A stretch of DNA of 64,000 bases, taken from the NCBI RefSeq assembly GCF_014274465.1, contig NZ_CP060394.1, forward strand, positions 4,278,001 to 4,342,000, given 5' to 3'. The stretch is from Alloacidobacterium dinghuense. Its GTDB lineage: Bacteria; Acidobacteriota; Terriglobia; Terriglobales; Acidobacteriaceae. The notes under the pieces were generated by a model. The model searched no databases and was not told the DNA's origin. It saw nothing but the letters and a program-made list of their open reading frames with translations. Positions 9,117-17,889 of the stretch are shown piece by piece; position 1 is the stretch's first letter, and each line of letters opens with the position of its first letter. Made by a program: the position numbers and the translations under genes.

Positions 9117-10541
9117 ATGAATAAAACAACCCGCCGCACCTTCCTGAAACTCGCAGCTGTCGCGGCCTCCTCGAGCGCCTCCCGTCCGCTTACTGCATGG
9201 ACCGTGGTCGATGCGCCCTCAGGCGGAACTCACGTCAAAGCCTGGCGCACGTCGGGAGCGCAACGGTGTGTTCCGATCGAGGCGCCCGCCTGGCAAACAG
9301 GCGTTCCGACTTCTCCCATGAGCATCCGTCTCGACCCTGAGCAGCGCTATCAACAGGTGCTCGGTTTTGGTGCGGCGCTCACGGATGCCTCCTGTTACCT
9401 GCTTGAGCAACTTGACGCCGAAAAGCGGAAAGCATTGCTCGATGAGTGCTTTGGCCCTTCAGGCCTGAGCTTCTCCGTTGCACGCACGACCATTGGCTCC
9501 AGTGACTATTCGCTCAATGCGTACAGCTATGACGACTCCGAGTCGCCAGACCCTGAACTCACCCACTTCAGCATCGACCACGACCGCAAGTACATCCTCC
9601 CGCTGCTGAAGGAGGCCCGCCAGACAAACCCCGAGCTGTTTTACTTCTCCTCTCCCTGGAGTCCGCCCGCCTGGATGAAAGCAGGTAACTCCCTGCTCGG
9701 TGGTTCCATGCGTAAGCACTATTTTGCTGCTTATGCACAGTACTTCGTAAAGTTCCTTCAGGGGTACTCTGTTGACGGCGTCAAAATCAACGCGGTTACC
9801 GTTCAAAACGAAGTGGATACCGATCAGGACGGCCGTATGCCCCAGGCGCTCTGGGGCCAGGAATACGAGATGGATTTTGTGAAGAGCTACCTGGGCCCGG
9901 CACTCCAAAAGGCCTCGCTCGACACGAAGATCTGGATCCTCGATCACAACTACAACCTGTGGGGTCGCGTTGTCGATGAGCTCAGCGATCCCGACGTCTA
10001 CAAATATGTCGATGGCGTGGCCTGGCACGGATACTACGGGCCGCCCTCGTCCATGACGCGCGTGCACGATACGTTTCCCGAGAAGAATGCTTATTGGACC
10101 GAAGGCGGGCCGGATTTCAAAGCGCCCGACTACGCCACCGACTGGGCCAACTGGTCCAGCACATTCACGGGAATCCTCCGCAACTGGGCGAAGTGCATCG
10201 TGAGCTGGAACCTGGTGCTCGACGAGAATGGCAAGCCCAACATCGGTCCCTTTTCCTGCGGCGGCTTGCTAACGATCAACTCGAGGACACGCGAACTCAC
10301 GCGCAGCGGGCAATACTGGGCCTTCGCCCACTATTCCAAGGTGATCCAGCGCGGCGCATCCGTCATTGCGTCCTCGGGAGATCTCGATAAGATCGATCAC
10401 GTCGCACTCCAGAATCCGGATGGCAGCCACGTCCTGATCCTTACCAACACCGGCCGCGAGGAAACTGTGCAATGCGCGCATCGCGACCAATCGCTGACCG
10501 TTTCCCTTCCACCGGATTCCGTCACGACACTGGTCTGGTAG
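9117..10541 (+). CDS. Secreted GH30 glycoside hydrolase
   Basis: A 474-aa retaining glycosidase of family GH30, the (beta/alpha)8 plus beta-sandwich fold that includes glucosylceramidases and beta-1,6-glucanases. The N-terminus MNKTTRRTFLKLAAVAASSS is a twin-arginine signal. The conserved FGFGAALTD-like start of the barrel (VLGFGAALTD), the acid/base Glu in TVQNE (E232) and the nucleophile Glu in YWTEGG (E329) are all visible. The C-terminal beta-sandwich ends with HVLILTNTG...SVTTLVW. It is transcribed away from the TonB receptor over a shared LacI-type operator, which suggests co-regulated breakdown of the imported glycan. The ribosome-binding site is weak. The substrate is not decidable from sequence alone. 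Confidence 0.93.
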   Translation: MNKTTRRTFLKLAAVAASSSASRPLTAWTVVDAPSGGTHVKAWRTSGAQRCVPIEAPAWQTGVPTSPMSIRLDPEQRYQQVLGFGAALTDASCYLLEQLDAEKRKALLDECFGPSGLSFSVARTTIGSSDYSLNAYSYDDSESPDPELTHFSIDHDRKYILPLLKEARQTNPELFYFSSPWSPPAWMKAGNSLLGGSMRKHYFAAYAQYFVKFLQGYSVDGVKINAVTVQNEVDTDQDGRMPQALWGQEYEMDFVKSYLGPALQKASLDTKIWILDHNYNLWGRVVDELSDPDVYKYVDGVAWHGYYGPPSSMTRVHDTFPEKNAYWTEGGPDFKAPDYATDWANWSSTFTGILRNWAKCIVSWNLVLDENGKPNIGPFSCGGLLTINSRTRELTRSGQYWAFAHYSKVIQRGASVIASSGDLDKIDHVALQNPDGSHVLILTNTGREETVQCAHRDQSLTVSLPPDSVTTLVW

Positions 10542-10690
10542 CTGGAGCGCTTAACCTTCGCCAATTTCGCGATCAGCTCAATTGGCCGAAAGCAAACTGG
10601 TCAATCGATCGACTCTCTTTCCACTGAGCATCGTCAGGCATTCGGCGAACCACTGATGTGAAGGTTTACCAGCGGCGTGGAGAAGCCCCT

Positions 10691-10720
10691 GCCCCCAGCC
10701 AGCAAAGCTGGCCCGGGGGC
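10691..10720. terminator. GC-rich hairpin between convergent genes
   Basis: GCCAGC-aaa-GCTGGC forms a perfect 6-bp stem and is extended by C-rich and G-rich arms on either side. It lies between the end of the GH30 gene and the end of the NAD(P)-binding gene, which converge. There is no strong T-run, so it may be only a partial terminator. Confidence 0.4.
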
Positions 10721-10749
10721 CACGGATTCGGTGATTTATTTCTCTAAAT

Positions 10750-11496
10750 CTAAGCAGGTTGGGCAAGCCATTCGTCGAATCGTGTCTTCCCGAGGCTTGC
10801 ATTGCCTTCGGGAACGAGTGCGCGTTCGGTCACCTTGATGCCGTAGTAAGTCGCCTGCGGATCAGCGACAACTTTTCGCGCATCCTTGTATGCGGTCAGA
10901 CCATGCCGGATAAGTTCATCGAGGCGGAACTGCTCCGGCCCCCCTACTTCTACGATGCCATTCACTGGTGAACCTGTCGCGACGCGGCCTACTGCACTGG
11001 CGACATCGTCAGCGGCCATAGGTTGGATAAGTACAGACGGCAGGTGCACCTCGTTGCCCTTGGTGGAGAAATCGGCGATGCCCTTGACGAATTCAAAGAA
11101 CTGCGTCGCGCGGACGATCGAATGAGGGATCGATGATGCTTGGATGAGCTTCTCCTGAGCCATCTTTGCCCGGAAGTAGCCGCTTTCAAGCAGACGTTCC
11201 GTTCCTACGACCGACAACGCAACATGATGTTTCACATCTGCAGCTGCTTCAGCGGCGAGGAGGTTACGGGTTGATGTCTCAAAGAAATTCATCACAGCCG
11301 CGTCTTCCCAGGCCGGAGCATTGGATACGTCCACGACAACCGATGCACCCTTCAGCGCTTCTGCCAGTCCTTCGCCGGTGAGCGTGTTGACGCCCGAATT
11401 CGGGGACGCTGCTATCGCTTCGTGCCCTTGTTCACGAAGCTTGGGGACGAGTTTTGATCCAATGAGTCCACTACCGCCGATGACTACGATTTTCAT
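10750..11496 (-). CDS. NAD(P)-binding NmrA/SDR-like protein
   Basis: A 248-aa atypical short-chain dehydrogenase. The start at 11496 gives MKIVVIGGSGLIGSKLV with the GGSGxxG dinucleotide-binding turn at the N-terminus and an AAGGA-like ribosome-binding site; longer in-frame starts lack one. The middle carries an NmrA-type pattern (SIPHSIVRATQFFEF, then MAADDVASAVGRVA), and the classical YxxxK triad is not obvious, so it may be a redox sensor or a dehydratase-like enzyme. It lies downstream of the cupin and ECF41 genes. ECF41 sigma factors are typically linked to such oxidoreductase or NAD-epimerase-like partner genes, which fits the context. Confidence 0.88.
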   Translation of the reverse strand: MKIVVIGGSGLIGSKLVPKLREQGHEAIAASPNSGVNTLTGEGLAEALKGASVVVDVSNAPAWEDAAVMNFFETSTRNLLAAEAAADVKHHVALSVVGTERLLESGYFRAKMAQEKLIQASSIPHSIVRATQFFEFVKGIADFSTKGNEVHLPSVLIQPMAADDVASAVGRVATGSPVNGIVEVGGPEQFRLDELIRHGLTAYKDARKVVADPQATYYGIKVTERALVPEGNASLGKTRFDEWLAQPA

Positions 11497-11598
11497 GACT
11501 AAATCCTTTCGCCGTGCCCGCCATGAGCACGTTGCAAAATCCAATTCCTCGGAAAGAGTGATTGAAGTTCTAAGTGGGTTACCGGTAAGCCGTCGAAG

Positions 11599-11979
11599 CT
11601 ACTTCACCGGAATCAGAACAGGCGCATTTTTGTCTTTGACCAGGAAGACGATAAATTTGGCCGGTTTGGTATTGCTGGCATTGCGGCCAACAATGTGAAC
11701 GTCGTTGGGTCCTTCGTAAAAGGTCTGTCCAGGTGTCAGGGTGACAGGTTCTCCGCCTTTTACCTGCATCACGACGGTTCCATCGAGTACGTAGACAAAC
11801 GCGTGAGCATTGTGCCGATGAATGGGATCCGAAGCGCCAGGCGGATATTCGACTGTGATCATCAGGCCTTCTTTGCCAGGGAAGTCCTTCAAATCCTTCG
11901 ACATCAGCGGAGTGACCTTTGCCTCCTGCGCCATGAGCGGGCCGGAGATGAGGCACAGCAGCATCAAGATTGTTTTCAA
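11599..11979 (-). CDS. Secreted cupin-domain protein
   Basis: A 126-aa protein with a signal peptide (MKTILMLLCLISGPLMAQ) and a single small cupin barrel. Metal-ligand motif 1 is visible as HRHNAHAFVYVLDG and motif 2 as PGQTFYEGPNDVHIVGRN. The start codon is TTG at 11979, preceded by AAGGAG at about 7 nt. A longer alternative frame at 11579-12043 is out of frame and unrelated to cupins. It is the first gene after a predicted ECF41 promoter (12045-12071) and precedes the NAD(P)-binding gene by about 100 bp on the same strand. The enzymatic activity is unknown; many such cupins bind small molecules or act as dioxygenases. Confidence 0.9.
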   Translation of the reverse strand: MKTILMLLCLISGPLMAQEAKVTPLMSKDLKDFPGKEGLMITVEYPPGASDPIHRHNAHAFVYVLDGTVVMQVKGGEPVTLTPGQTFYEGPNDVHIVGRNASNTKPAKFIVFLVKDKNAPVLIPVK

Positions 11980-12044
11980 TGGATAGCTCCTTTCTCGTTG
12001 CCCGAGTCAACTGCTGATGCAGAGCGGGCTTATGTACTAGCAAG

Positions 12045-12071
12045 GACCTGGCAGAGGAGTGTTTTGTGACA
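12045..12071 (-). promoter_or_regulatory. Predicted ECF41-type promoter
   Basis: Reading the minus strand, TGTCACA (12065-12071) is followed after exactly 16 nt by GGTC (12045-12048). The published ECF41 consensus, recalled from knowledge, is TGTCACA, 16 nt, CGTC, so only one base differs. The site is 66 bp upstream of the cupin start and between it and the sigma gene, where an ECF41 target promoter would be expected. Confidence 0.65.
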
Positions 12072-12110
12072 TGCCATCTCGGAATGTAGCCTAATTTTTT
12101 TCCGATGCGA

Positions 12111-13019
12111 CTATAAAGACTGGCTCGATGCCTGCGAGATCACCGCAAGCTTTGCCGGACTCATAACCCACAGGATTTGGCCGATGCCCTGCGGTGAAAC
12201 ATCTATCGCAACAAGCGCATAGGCGATTCCCTTGTTTCTTATAAGCGCGGCTGGTTGCCCGTTCACCTGCACTCGTGTAACAGTCCAGTCCGCCCAGAAA
12301 CGGGAAGAGAAGGTAGCGATGAATTTCGCTACACGCTCACGCCCGAGAACAGGAATACGCGCCGCTCCTAAAATTCCGCCACCATCGGTAATGGAAACAA
12401 TGTCCTCGGTAAAGATCTCTTTGAGCGCAGATATATCTGCCTTTTGCGCCGCAGCGAGGAAGGCTTCAAGAAGGCGGCGATGTTCGGAGGAGCTTACCTG
12501 AGCTCTCCGCTCGTCAGTGATGTGTTTGCGTGCGCGAGTGACCAGCTGACGTGTATTCGACTCGGTGAGCTGAAGGATGTCCGCGATATCGCTATAGGAG
12601 TAATCAAAAGCCTCGCGAAGAACGTAGGCGGCACGCTCATTCGGCAATAGTTTTTCAAGCAGAATCAGAACCGCCAATTCCAATGCTTCACCGCGCTCTG
12701 CTCCAAGGGTAGGATCGGCTGCGGTGTCTACGGGCTCTGGGAGCCAGGGGCCGATGTATGTTTCGTGACGAGAGCGGGCGGACTGCGCGAGATTGATCGC
12801 CAGCCGCACCGTCGTTGTTACAAGTAATGCCGTCGCATCTCGGACGACACTCCGGTCAGTGGATTGCCAGCGCAGCCAGACCTCCTGCACAATGTCCTCC
12901 GCTTCGGCGGCAGTTCCCAGCATCCGGTAGGCGATGCCGAACAGCCGTGGACGCACGCCGAGGAACGCGACAGTAGCCTGATTGAGTTCGTCGATATCGT
13001 CCGAACGCTGCGGATCCAT
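12111..13019 (-). CDS. sigJ: ECF41-family RNA polymerase sigma factor with SnoaL-like C-terminal domain
   Basis: A 302-aa extracytoplasmic-function sigma factor. Sigma region 2 lies at about residues 20-90 (LFGIAYRMLGTAAEAEDIVQEVWLRW). It is followed by the ECF41 linker signature WLPEP (YIGPWLPEPVDT) and region 4 at about 120-170 (AYVLREAFDYSYSDIADILQLTESNTRQLVTRAR). The C-terminal 120 residues form a SnoaL/NTF2-like domain with the conserved DGGG motif (SITDGGGILGAARIPV); in this group that domain modulates activity in place of an anti-sigma factor. It is upstream of the cupin and NAD(P)-binding genes, the expected partner type. Assignment to ECF41 is firm; the symbol sigJ is by analogy with actinobacterial homologues. 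Confidence 0.93.
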   Translation of the reverse strand: MDPQRSDDIDELNQATVAFLGVRPRLFGIAYRMLGTAAEAEDIVQEVWLRWQSTDRSVVRDATALLVTTTVRLAINLAQSARSRHETYIGPWLPEPVDTAADPTLGAERGEALELAVLILLEKLLPNERAAYVLREAFDYSYSDIADILQLTESNTRQLVTRARKHITDERRAQVSSSEHRRLLEAFLAAAQKADISALKEIFTEDIVSITDGGGILGAARIPVLGRERVAKFIATFSSRFWADWTVTRVQVNGQPAALIRNKGIAYALVAIDVSPQGIGQILWVMSPAKLAVISQASSQSL

Positions 13020-13457
13020 CGTCCCATTCTATGGGACAGGGTCCAGTTCCAAAGCGGGAATCCCAATAAGAGAATTAATACTCGTTGCAACGAGCATTGG
13101 CGGAAAGATGGATTGATTCCGGTAAAATAGAAATAGAGGACAAAGAAAAGGCCACCCGCTACGAAGCGGGCTTTTCTATTTTGCGAATCGACTCTTCAGC
13201 ATGGAGACCATGCGAGGGAGATGTATCGCCTGGATCAGGCAAGCCCCGATCGAGCCTGGATCAAGCGAGCAGACGTTCGTAAATTCCTTGTTTGGACGAA
13301 TTTACAAAATACCGGGGGAGGGTTCAGCATCGATCGCCCCCGGGTGATTCACGAGATAGAAAGCCCCTCAGGGCCGGTCAATACAGCGAGGATTGCTGAG
13401 AACCTGCAACCTTCTAAGTACTTGTATTTGGAAGAATTTACAAAAAGTATGGGTGCC
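13020..13457. other. Intergenic region between sigma factor and LacI gene
   Basis: This 438-bp region has no supported gene; the longest frame crossing it, 13221-13898, is antisense to lacI. It holds a terminator-like hairpin (13144-13177). It also holds an inverted pair GTAAATTC (13279-13286) / GAATTTAC (13298-13305) with a further GAATTTAC at 13434-13441, and a C/G-rich inverted repeat CCGGGGG...CCCCCGG at about 13312-13344. The promoter of the sigma gene should lie at its left end. Confidence 0.6.
13144..13177. terminator. Bidirectional terminator-like hairpin
   Basis: The inner stem is CCCGCT-acga-AGCGGG, and the outer arms are AGAAAAG and CTTTTCT, giving A- and T-rich flanks on both sides. 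It is downstream of the LacI gene on the minus strand and about 125 bp upstream of the sigma gene, so it could insulate the two. Confidence 0.6.
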
Positions 13458-14534
13458 CTAGAGCCGGACAGCTTCTCTTCGCGTTCGAGCCGGGTTGGTC
13501 TGCCGCGGGGCGCAAGTGGTTTCACGAACAATGAGGCGCGGCTTGACCGCAACCTCCTGCGGAATCACAGCTGGCTCACGCAAACGTTCCAGCAGAAGCT
13601 GTGCAGCGAGTTTCCCCATCTCGTGCAGGGGCTGGCGGATAGTGGTCAGGCTTGGTGTCTGGAAAGCTGCCTGGGGAACGTCATCGAATCCGATGACGGA
13701 AATGTCTTGCGGGACCCGAAGCTGTGCGTCGTGCAGCGCGCGGATCGCGCCGATGGCAGCCATGTCGTTGAAGCAGACAATGGCTGTAAAGCGGCGGTGA
13801 TGCGCCAGAAGTTGCTGAACAACCGGGTATCCCAGCTCTGGCGTCGTCAGGTCTTTTGTGAGCTGAATGGTCAGCTCGGGCCGAATCGCCAACCCTAGAT
13901 CGGAGGCAACCTTCACGATCCCCTGCCATCGGACCTCTGAGTCGGAGCTGTATGGTTGCCCGCGCATGAATGCAATATCGCGATGTCCTAGATCGTACAA
14001 GTGTCGAAGAGTCATCTCCGCCGCCGTATTGTGGTCCAGCACGACATTGGTAACGCTCTTGATCCTCCGATGCCCAGCCACAGCAACCGCCGGTACAGCA
14101 AGCTTGTGATCAAGGTGGGTATCAATCGCAATGATGCCCTCCGCACCGCGGCTTACGAGCATATGCGGATATTGCTCGATCAGATCGGTGCGGTGCCGGT
14201 GATGTGCAATGAAATAGAAATAGTTTTCCTCGAGCAAATGATCGCCGATGCCACTCATCACTTCCGTGTGATAACCATCGGCAAGCACTGGAACGAGAAT
14301 GCCGATCGTCATCGTGCGGCGATTGCGCAAAGAGCGCGCAACGAAGCTGGGCCGGTAGTTAAATTTCTGCGCCGCAGAGCGGATGCGTTCCCGTGTTGCC
14401 TCAGGAATCGAGCGCCCGGGAACGTTGTTCAGCACAACCGAAACAGTAGCGGGATCGAGCTTCAGATGGGCTGCAAGGACCTTGAGCGTTACAGGTTCCG
14501 CAGAGGAGTTAGAACTGGTCTTCTTTTTGCCCAT
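13458..14534 (-). CDS. LacI/GalR-family transcriptional regulator
   Basis: A 358-aa repressor. A short Lys/Ser-rich leader is followed by the LacI helix-turn-helix and hinge helix (TLKVLAAHLKLDPATVSVVLNN, about residues 17-38, then RIRSAAQKFNYRPSFVARSL). A periplasmic-binding-protein-like effector domain with both subdomains follows (TMTIGILVP..., GAEGIIAID, DLGHRDIAFMRG, FNDMAAIGAIRAL, ISVIGFDDVPQAA). It lies between the GH30/TonB unit and the beta-helix/PfkB unit. The palindrome ACAANCGNTTGT in both divergent promoter regions is the natural candidate target. The effector is probably a sugar or sugar phosphate. No copy of the palindrome was found at its own promoter, so autoregulation is not supported. 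Confidence 0.95.
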   Translation of the reverse strand: MGKKKTSSNSSAEPVTLKVLAAHLKLDPATVSVVLNNVPGRSIPEATRERIRSAAQKFNYRPSFVARSLRNRRTMTIGILVPVLADGYHTEVMSGIGDHLLEENYFYFIAHHRHRTDLIEQYPHMLVSRGAEGIIAIDTHLDHKLAVPAVAVAGHRRIKSVTNVVLDHNTAAEMTLRHLYDLGHRDIAFMRGQPYSSDSEVRWQGIVKVASDLGLAIRPELTIQLTKDLTTPELGYPVVQQLLAHHRRFTAIVCFNDMAAIGAIRALHDAQLRVPQDISVIGFDDVPQAAFQTPSLTTIRQPLHEMGKLAAQLLLERLREPAVIPQEVAVKPRLIVRETTCAPRQTNPARTRREAVRL

Positions 14535-14680
14535 GATATTGCGACGATCCTAAAAAGCCTCTTGTCAAAATTCTGGTTCGCGACCCATGAGCTGAAAAGT
14601 GAGCTCATATTTCGGCAACCTCTACTACAAAACGATCCATTCATTCAGCATTGAAAGCCCTACTGTCTCGCGGTTCTTGC

Positions 14681-17644
14681 TCATAAACCCGGGACTCTCG
14701 TTTTCACAGCATACAGCGAGGCATGCGTCAGGATGTAAAGCGTAGCTCGATCCGCTCCGCCAAACACAAGGTCAATCGGACGCTCAGGCACATCGATGCG
14801 CCCGAGCAATTCACCTTTCGGGCTGTAGACAAGCACCTGCCCTGCGGCCAGATAGACATTTCCCTCCTGGTCCTGCGTAACACTCTCACCGCCTCGTTCA
14901 GCAAAGAGTTGCAAATCTGTAATTGTGCCTTTCTCAGTTACATTTCCTTTGTATGTTCTCTCGTCCGATTCGTCGCTGATGTAAAAGGGGTGACCAGGCG
15001 CTGCCTGGGCCAAATTGAATGCCCGCAGCACATCGGCCATCTTCGTCCCGTAATAGAGTTTCCCCTGCACAAAGTCTTCGCCAGCGGGTATGAAGATGGT
15101 CTGATCGGGTGAGACATACTGGAATGGCCGGTCACCGGGAACACTCCGAACGCTCCAAACGTCCACAGGCAAAAGAGGCCTCATCTCTGGACGGTCGGCG
15201 GCTGCCTGAGGTTGCAACAGTGTCACCTGATCCATAGTTGATTCGGGCCGGAAAGAATACACGGTTCCTGTGCCTCCATAAGACACCACGATTAGATTTC
15301 CAGCTTTGTCGAAGCCGAGGTTCACCGGATCCAGAGGATTGTCGCGTACGACGATCGCCTCTTTGCTTTCTGGCGACCACTTGTAAATCCTTTGCCAGTG
15401 CGCGTCCACAAAGTACAGTTGCCCCTTCGGATCGACGGCTGCGCCGGAGATATTGAAGAACCCGGTTGCCAGTTTCTCCAGTTGCGCACCCTGTTTCAGC
15501 GTCGACACAGTTTGATCCTGATTCTGTGGTTCATACTTCGCTGGAACGTTTAGCGTTGCAAACTCGTACGCTCGCACATCCGCACGAGTCGTCGCATCAA
15601 AGACAGAGTTGTCAAATGCAGCCTTGCTGTCGCTGTCAACGTGTATATTTCGAAACCGAATATCATGCGAGCCCGACAACTTGATCGCGTAAGGAAACGG
15701 CTGATAGCTGCTCACTACTCGATAGCCGTGATAGTTGGCAATGGTGATGTTTCGCGATTGCGATATTTCAAGTGGAACCGCAAAGCCGCTTTCGCCCCGC
15801 TCTTCTTCTGTCTGGATAGCGTCCAGTTCCCAGTTCTCAACTTGATCCAGTTTGACCTCATTGCGAACGTGGTGTTCGCTGGATAGCTCGTACACTCGAC
15901 CAGGCGTGGTCGTATTCGAGATGTAGAGTCCAGCCTGTGCGAATGTGCTCGGTGTCCAGATATTTGCAAAGGTGCCACCTCCGCCATTCGTGATCCACAG
16001 ACTGGGATATTGACCGTCCCAGCGACGATGAATATCAGGGTCCGCTGTGTGCGTGTTGTTGTACGGATTCATCCGAGTGCCGTCGGCAGCATTGGTTCCG
16101 TGGCCGCCGAGAAAACGCACATCATCCATGAGAGAATCAGCGCCCGCCATCCACATTGCGCCCACTGCGCGGCCGTTAATACCGCCCGTTGAGAGGCCAA
16201 TTCCGGTTACGATGGTCTGCCCACCCTTTGGCGACTCGAGGAGTGCCTTCGGCGATCCGGGCCCCTGAAAGGCAGCCGTTCCATCCGGCAGATCAAACTG
16301 CGTCATGCTCGGATGCAGCCCGATGAGTACTGTATCCGGGCGAAGTTCTAATGTGTCTTTGACGACGTAGCGTCCCATCGGAATATAGAGCATACGATGG
16401 TCCGCGATCGCCTTCTGAACGGCGGCGGTATCATCGGTTACTCCATCGCCTTTTGCGCCAAGCGATTGCAGGTTTGCCCAGGTGTTTGCAGGCGGCAGCG
16501 CGGCGATTACATTTGCACCAAACTGCGGAAGATCTTTTACTGCTTCTGCGTCGAAACTCGTCCGAATTGCCCCTTCGTCGCCGGGCGCGCGCATTGTTAA
16601 TCCATGTGAGAAGGTTTTCACCACGTAGCTCTCACCGGAGCCTGCCGTCTGCTCTCCGGTTTCCCGCAGCAGCGCAAAGACGGGAACATGATGGCATGCA
16701 ATGTTTTCGAGATTGATTTCCGTGCGCGGGTTGTTGACATTGCTGATGGTAATGGCTGGTCCGCTGATGTTCTCGAAGCGCACATCTTTCGCCCACAGCT
16801 CCTCAGCGTAATTCGGATCGATAGAAATTGCCTCCGGAACGTTGCGGAAGGCGTCGTGAATCAGCGTCAATCCTGCCTCATGCTCGCGGATTGCTGCCTT
16901 CCTTTGCCCATCGAATGTTGAATCGAGCAGCGTAAACTGCCAGCCCGGCGATGGTTTCTGGGTGATGATGCCATAGTCCCCGCCATAGAAGTGCAGATCC
17001 TCGGCCTCGTTGCCGATATCTTTAAGCGCAGCCAAGCCAGAGCCAATGTGAAAGTCCATGTGCGCCAGGTAGCAATGCTGCGCCACATGAAACCGGATTC
17101 CCACTGCTGCTGGATTCCCGCTCCCAATCTCGAAGTCCACATTGCTCATCGCTGAATAGAAGGTTCCCGGATTCGCATCGACGACGTTGTTACTTGGAGG
17201 AACCGTTCCCTCCATAACGGGACGCGGGCCGCTCTGCTGGCGCTCTCTGAAATGGCTTCCACCGGGCCGTCCTCCGGTAAAGAAGAACATGTACGCTATC
17301 CCCTGCTGATAACCCGGGCTGTTATCGGGAAGCATAAATACGGGGCGGTTCGTGCCGTAGCCAATCAGTCGCAAGCCCGGCCACACGTAAATCGTGCGCG
17401 TGATGCGATACCGGCCCTCAGGGACAAAGACGATGCCCTCACCATGTTGATCTTCAGCCTTGTCGATGGCGGACTGAATCGCCTCACTGTCGTCTGCCAG
17501 GCCGTCCCCTGCTACGCGGAATTGATCCTTTGTCAGATAAACGGCCTTCGAATCGTCGAGTCGAAGCGGATAATAAGACGCCCCTTGAAGTGGAAGCGCA
17601 AGCCCAGCAAGAGTGGCCCCAAGGAGAATTATGTTCTTTATCAC
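14681..17644 (-). CDS. Large secreted tandem beta-helix protein (GH55/pectate-lyase-3-like) with C-terminal propeller
   Basis: A 987-aa exported protein with a GTG start at 17644 (AGGGA upstream) and a signal peptide (MIKNIILLGATLAGLALPLQG). Two pectate-lyase-superfamily right-handed beta-helices are present. The first begins near residue 40 (RVAGDGLADDSEAIQSAID) and the second near residue 390 (SLGAKGDGVTDDTAAVQKAI). Two such helices in one chain resemble GH55 exo-beta-1,3-glucanases. From about residue 730 to the end there is an SMP-30/NHL-like propeller (AAVDPKGQLYFVDAHWQRIYKWS, then NLGFDKAGNLIVVSYGG). Catalytic residues could not be assigned. It is divergent from the PfkB kinase over a LacI-type operator. 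It could be a glucanase, a lyase or a non-catalytic binding protein. Confidence 0.85.
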   Translation of the reverse strand: MIKNIILLGATLAGLALPLQGASYYPLRLDDSKAVYLTKDQFRVAGDGLADDSEAIQSAIDKAEDQHGEGIVFVPEGRYRITRTIYVWPGLRLIGYGTNRPVFMLPDNSPGYQQGIAYMFFFTGGRPGGSHFRERQQSGPRPVMEGTVPPSNNVVDANPGTFYSAMSNVDFEIGSGNPAAVGIRFHVAQHCYLAHMDFHIGSGLAALKDIGNEAEDLHFYGGDYGIITQKPSPGWQFTLLDSTFDGQRKAAIREHEAGLTLIHDAFRNVPEAISIDPNYAEELWAKDVRFENISGPAITISNVNNPRTEINLENIACHHVPVFALLRETGEQTAGSGESYVVKTFSHGLTMRAPGDEGAIRTSFDAEAVKDLPQFGANVIAALPPANTWANLQSLGAKGDGVTDDTAAVQKAIADHRMLYIPMGRYVVKDTLELRPDTVLIGLHPSMTQFDLPDGTAAFQGPGSPKALLESPKGGQTIVTGIGLSTGGINGRAVGAMWMAGADSLMDDVRFLGGHGTNAADGTRMNPYNNTHTADPDIHRRWDGQYPSLWITNGGGGTFANIWTPSTFAQAGLYISNTTTPGRVYELSSEHHVRNEVKLDQVENWELDAIQTEEERGESGFAVPLEISQSRNITIANYHGYRVVSSYQPFPYAIKLSGSHDIRFRNIHVDSDSKAAFDNSVFDATTRADVRAYEFATLNVPAKYEPQNQDQTVSTLKQGAQLEKLATGFFNISGAAVDPKGQLYFVDAHWQRIYKWSPESKEAIVVRDNPLDPVNLGFDKAGNLIVVSYGGTGTVYSFRPESTMDQVTLLQPQAAADRPEMRPLLPVDVWSVRSVPGDRPFQYVSPDQTIFIPAGEDFVQGKLYYGTKMADVLRAFNLAQAAPGHPFYISDESDERTYKGNVTEKGTITDLQLFAERGGESVTQDQEGNVYLAAGQVLVYSPKGELLGRIDVPERPIDLVFGGADRATLYILTHASLYAVKTRVPGL

Positions 17645-17776
17645 TGTGTCATTCCCTGTATTGTGCTGACTGGTCTTAAACGGGATTCTTCACCAGAACC
17701 AGCACGGCCATGGGGAGAATCGAATGCCCACATTGGGCCAAAATAACCAAAGAGCTGTCAAGTGATATTGCATGAA

Positions 17777-17788
17777 ACAAACGATTGT
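17777..17788. promoter_or_regulatory. Predicted LacI-family operator
   Basis: ACAAACGATTGT is a perfect ACAANCGNTTGT palindrome with a central CG, and is flanked by A- and T-rich bases that match the site at 8942-8957 in reverse orientation. It lies 133 bp from the beta-helix start and 102 bp from the PfkB start, in the 245-bp divergent region 17645-17889. It is probably bound by the LacI protein encoded at 13458-14534. Confidence 0.65.
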
Positions 17789-17889
17789 CTTAGTGGCGCG
17801 CTCGATGAAACGAAGGCAGCATTCGCAAAGAGGAGGATCATTCTCCATAGAGGCAACTTACCAGAACCTTATCCTCGGCCCGATCAACG

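Noticed and set aside
13221-13898. 225-codon plus-strand frame
   Set aside because: Mostly antisense to the LacI gene, with a start in intergenic DNA and no motif.
14601-14650. Possible LacI operator near its own gene (ACAAAACGATCC)
   Set aside because: The spacing and right half do not fit ACAANCGNTTGT; only seven bases match.
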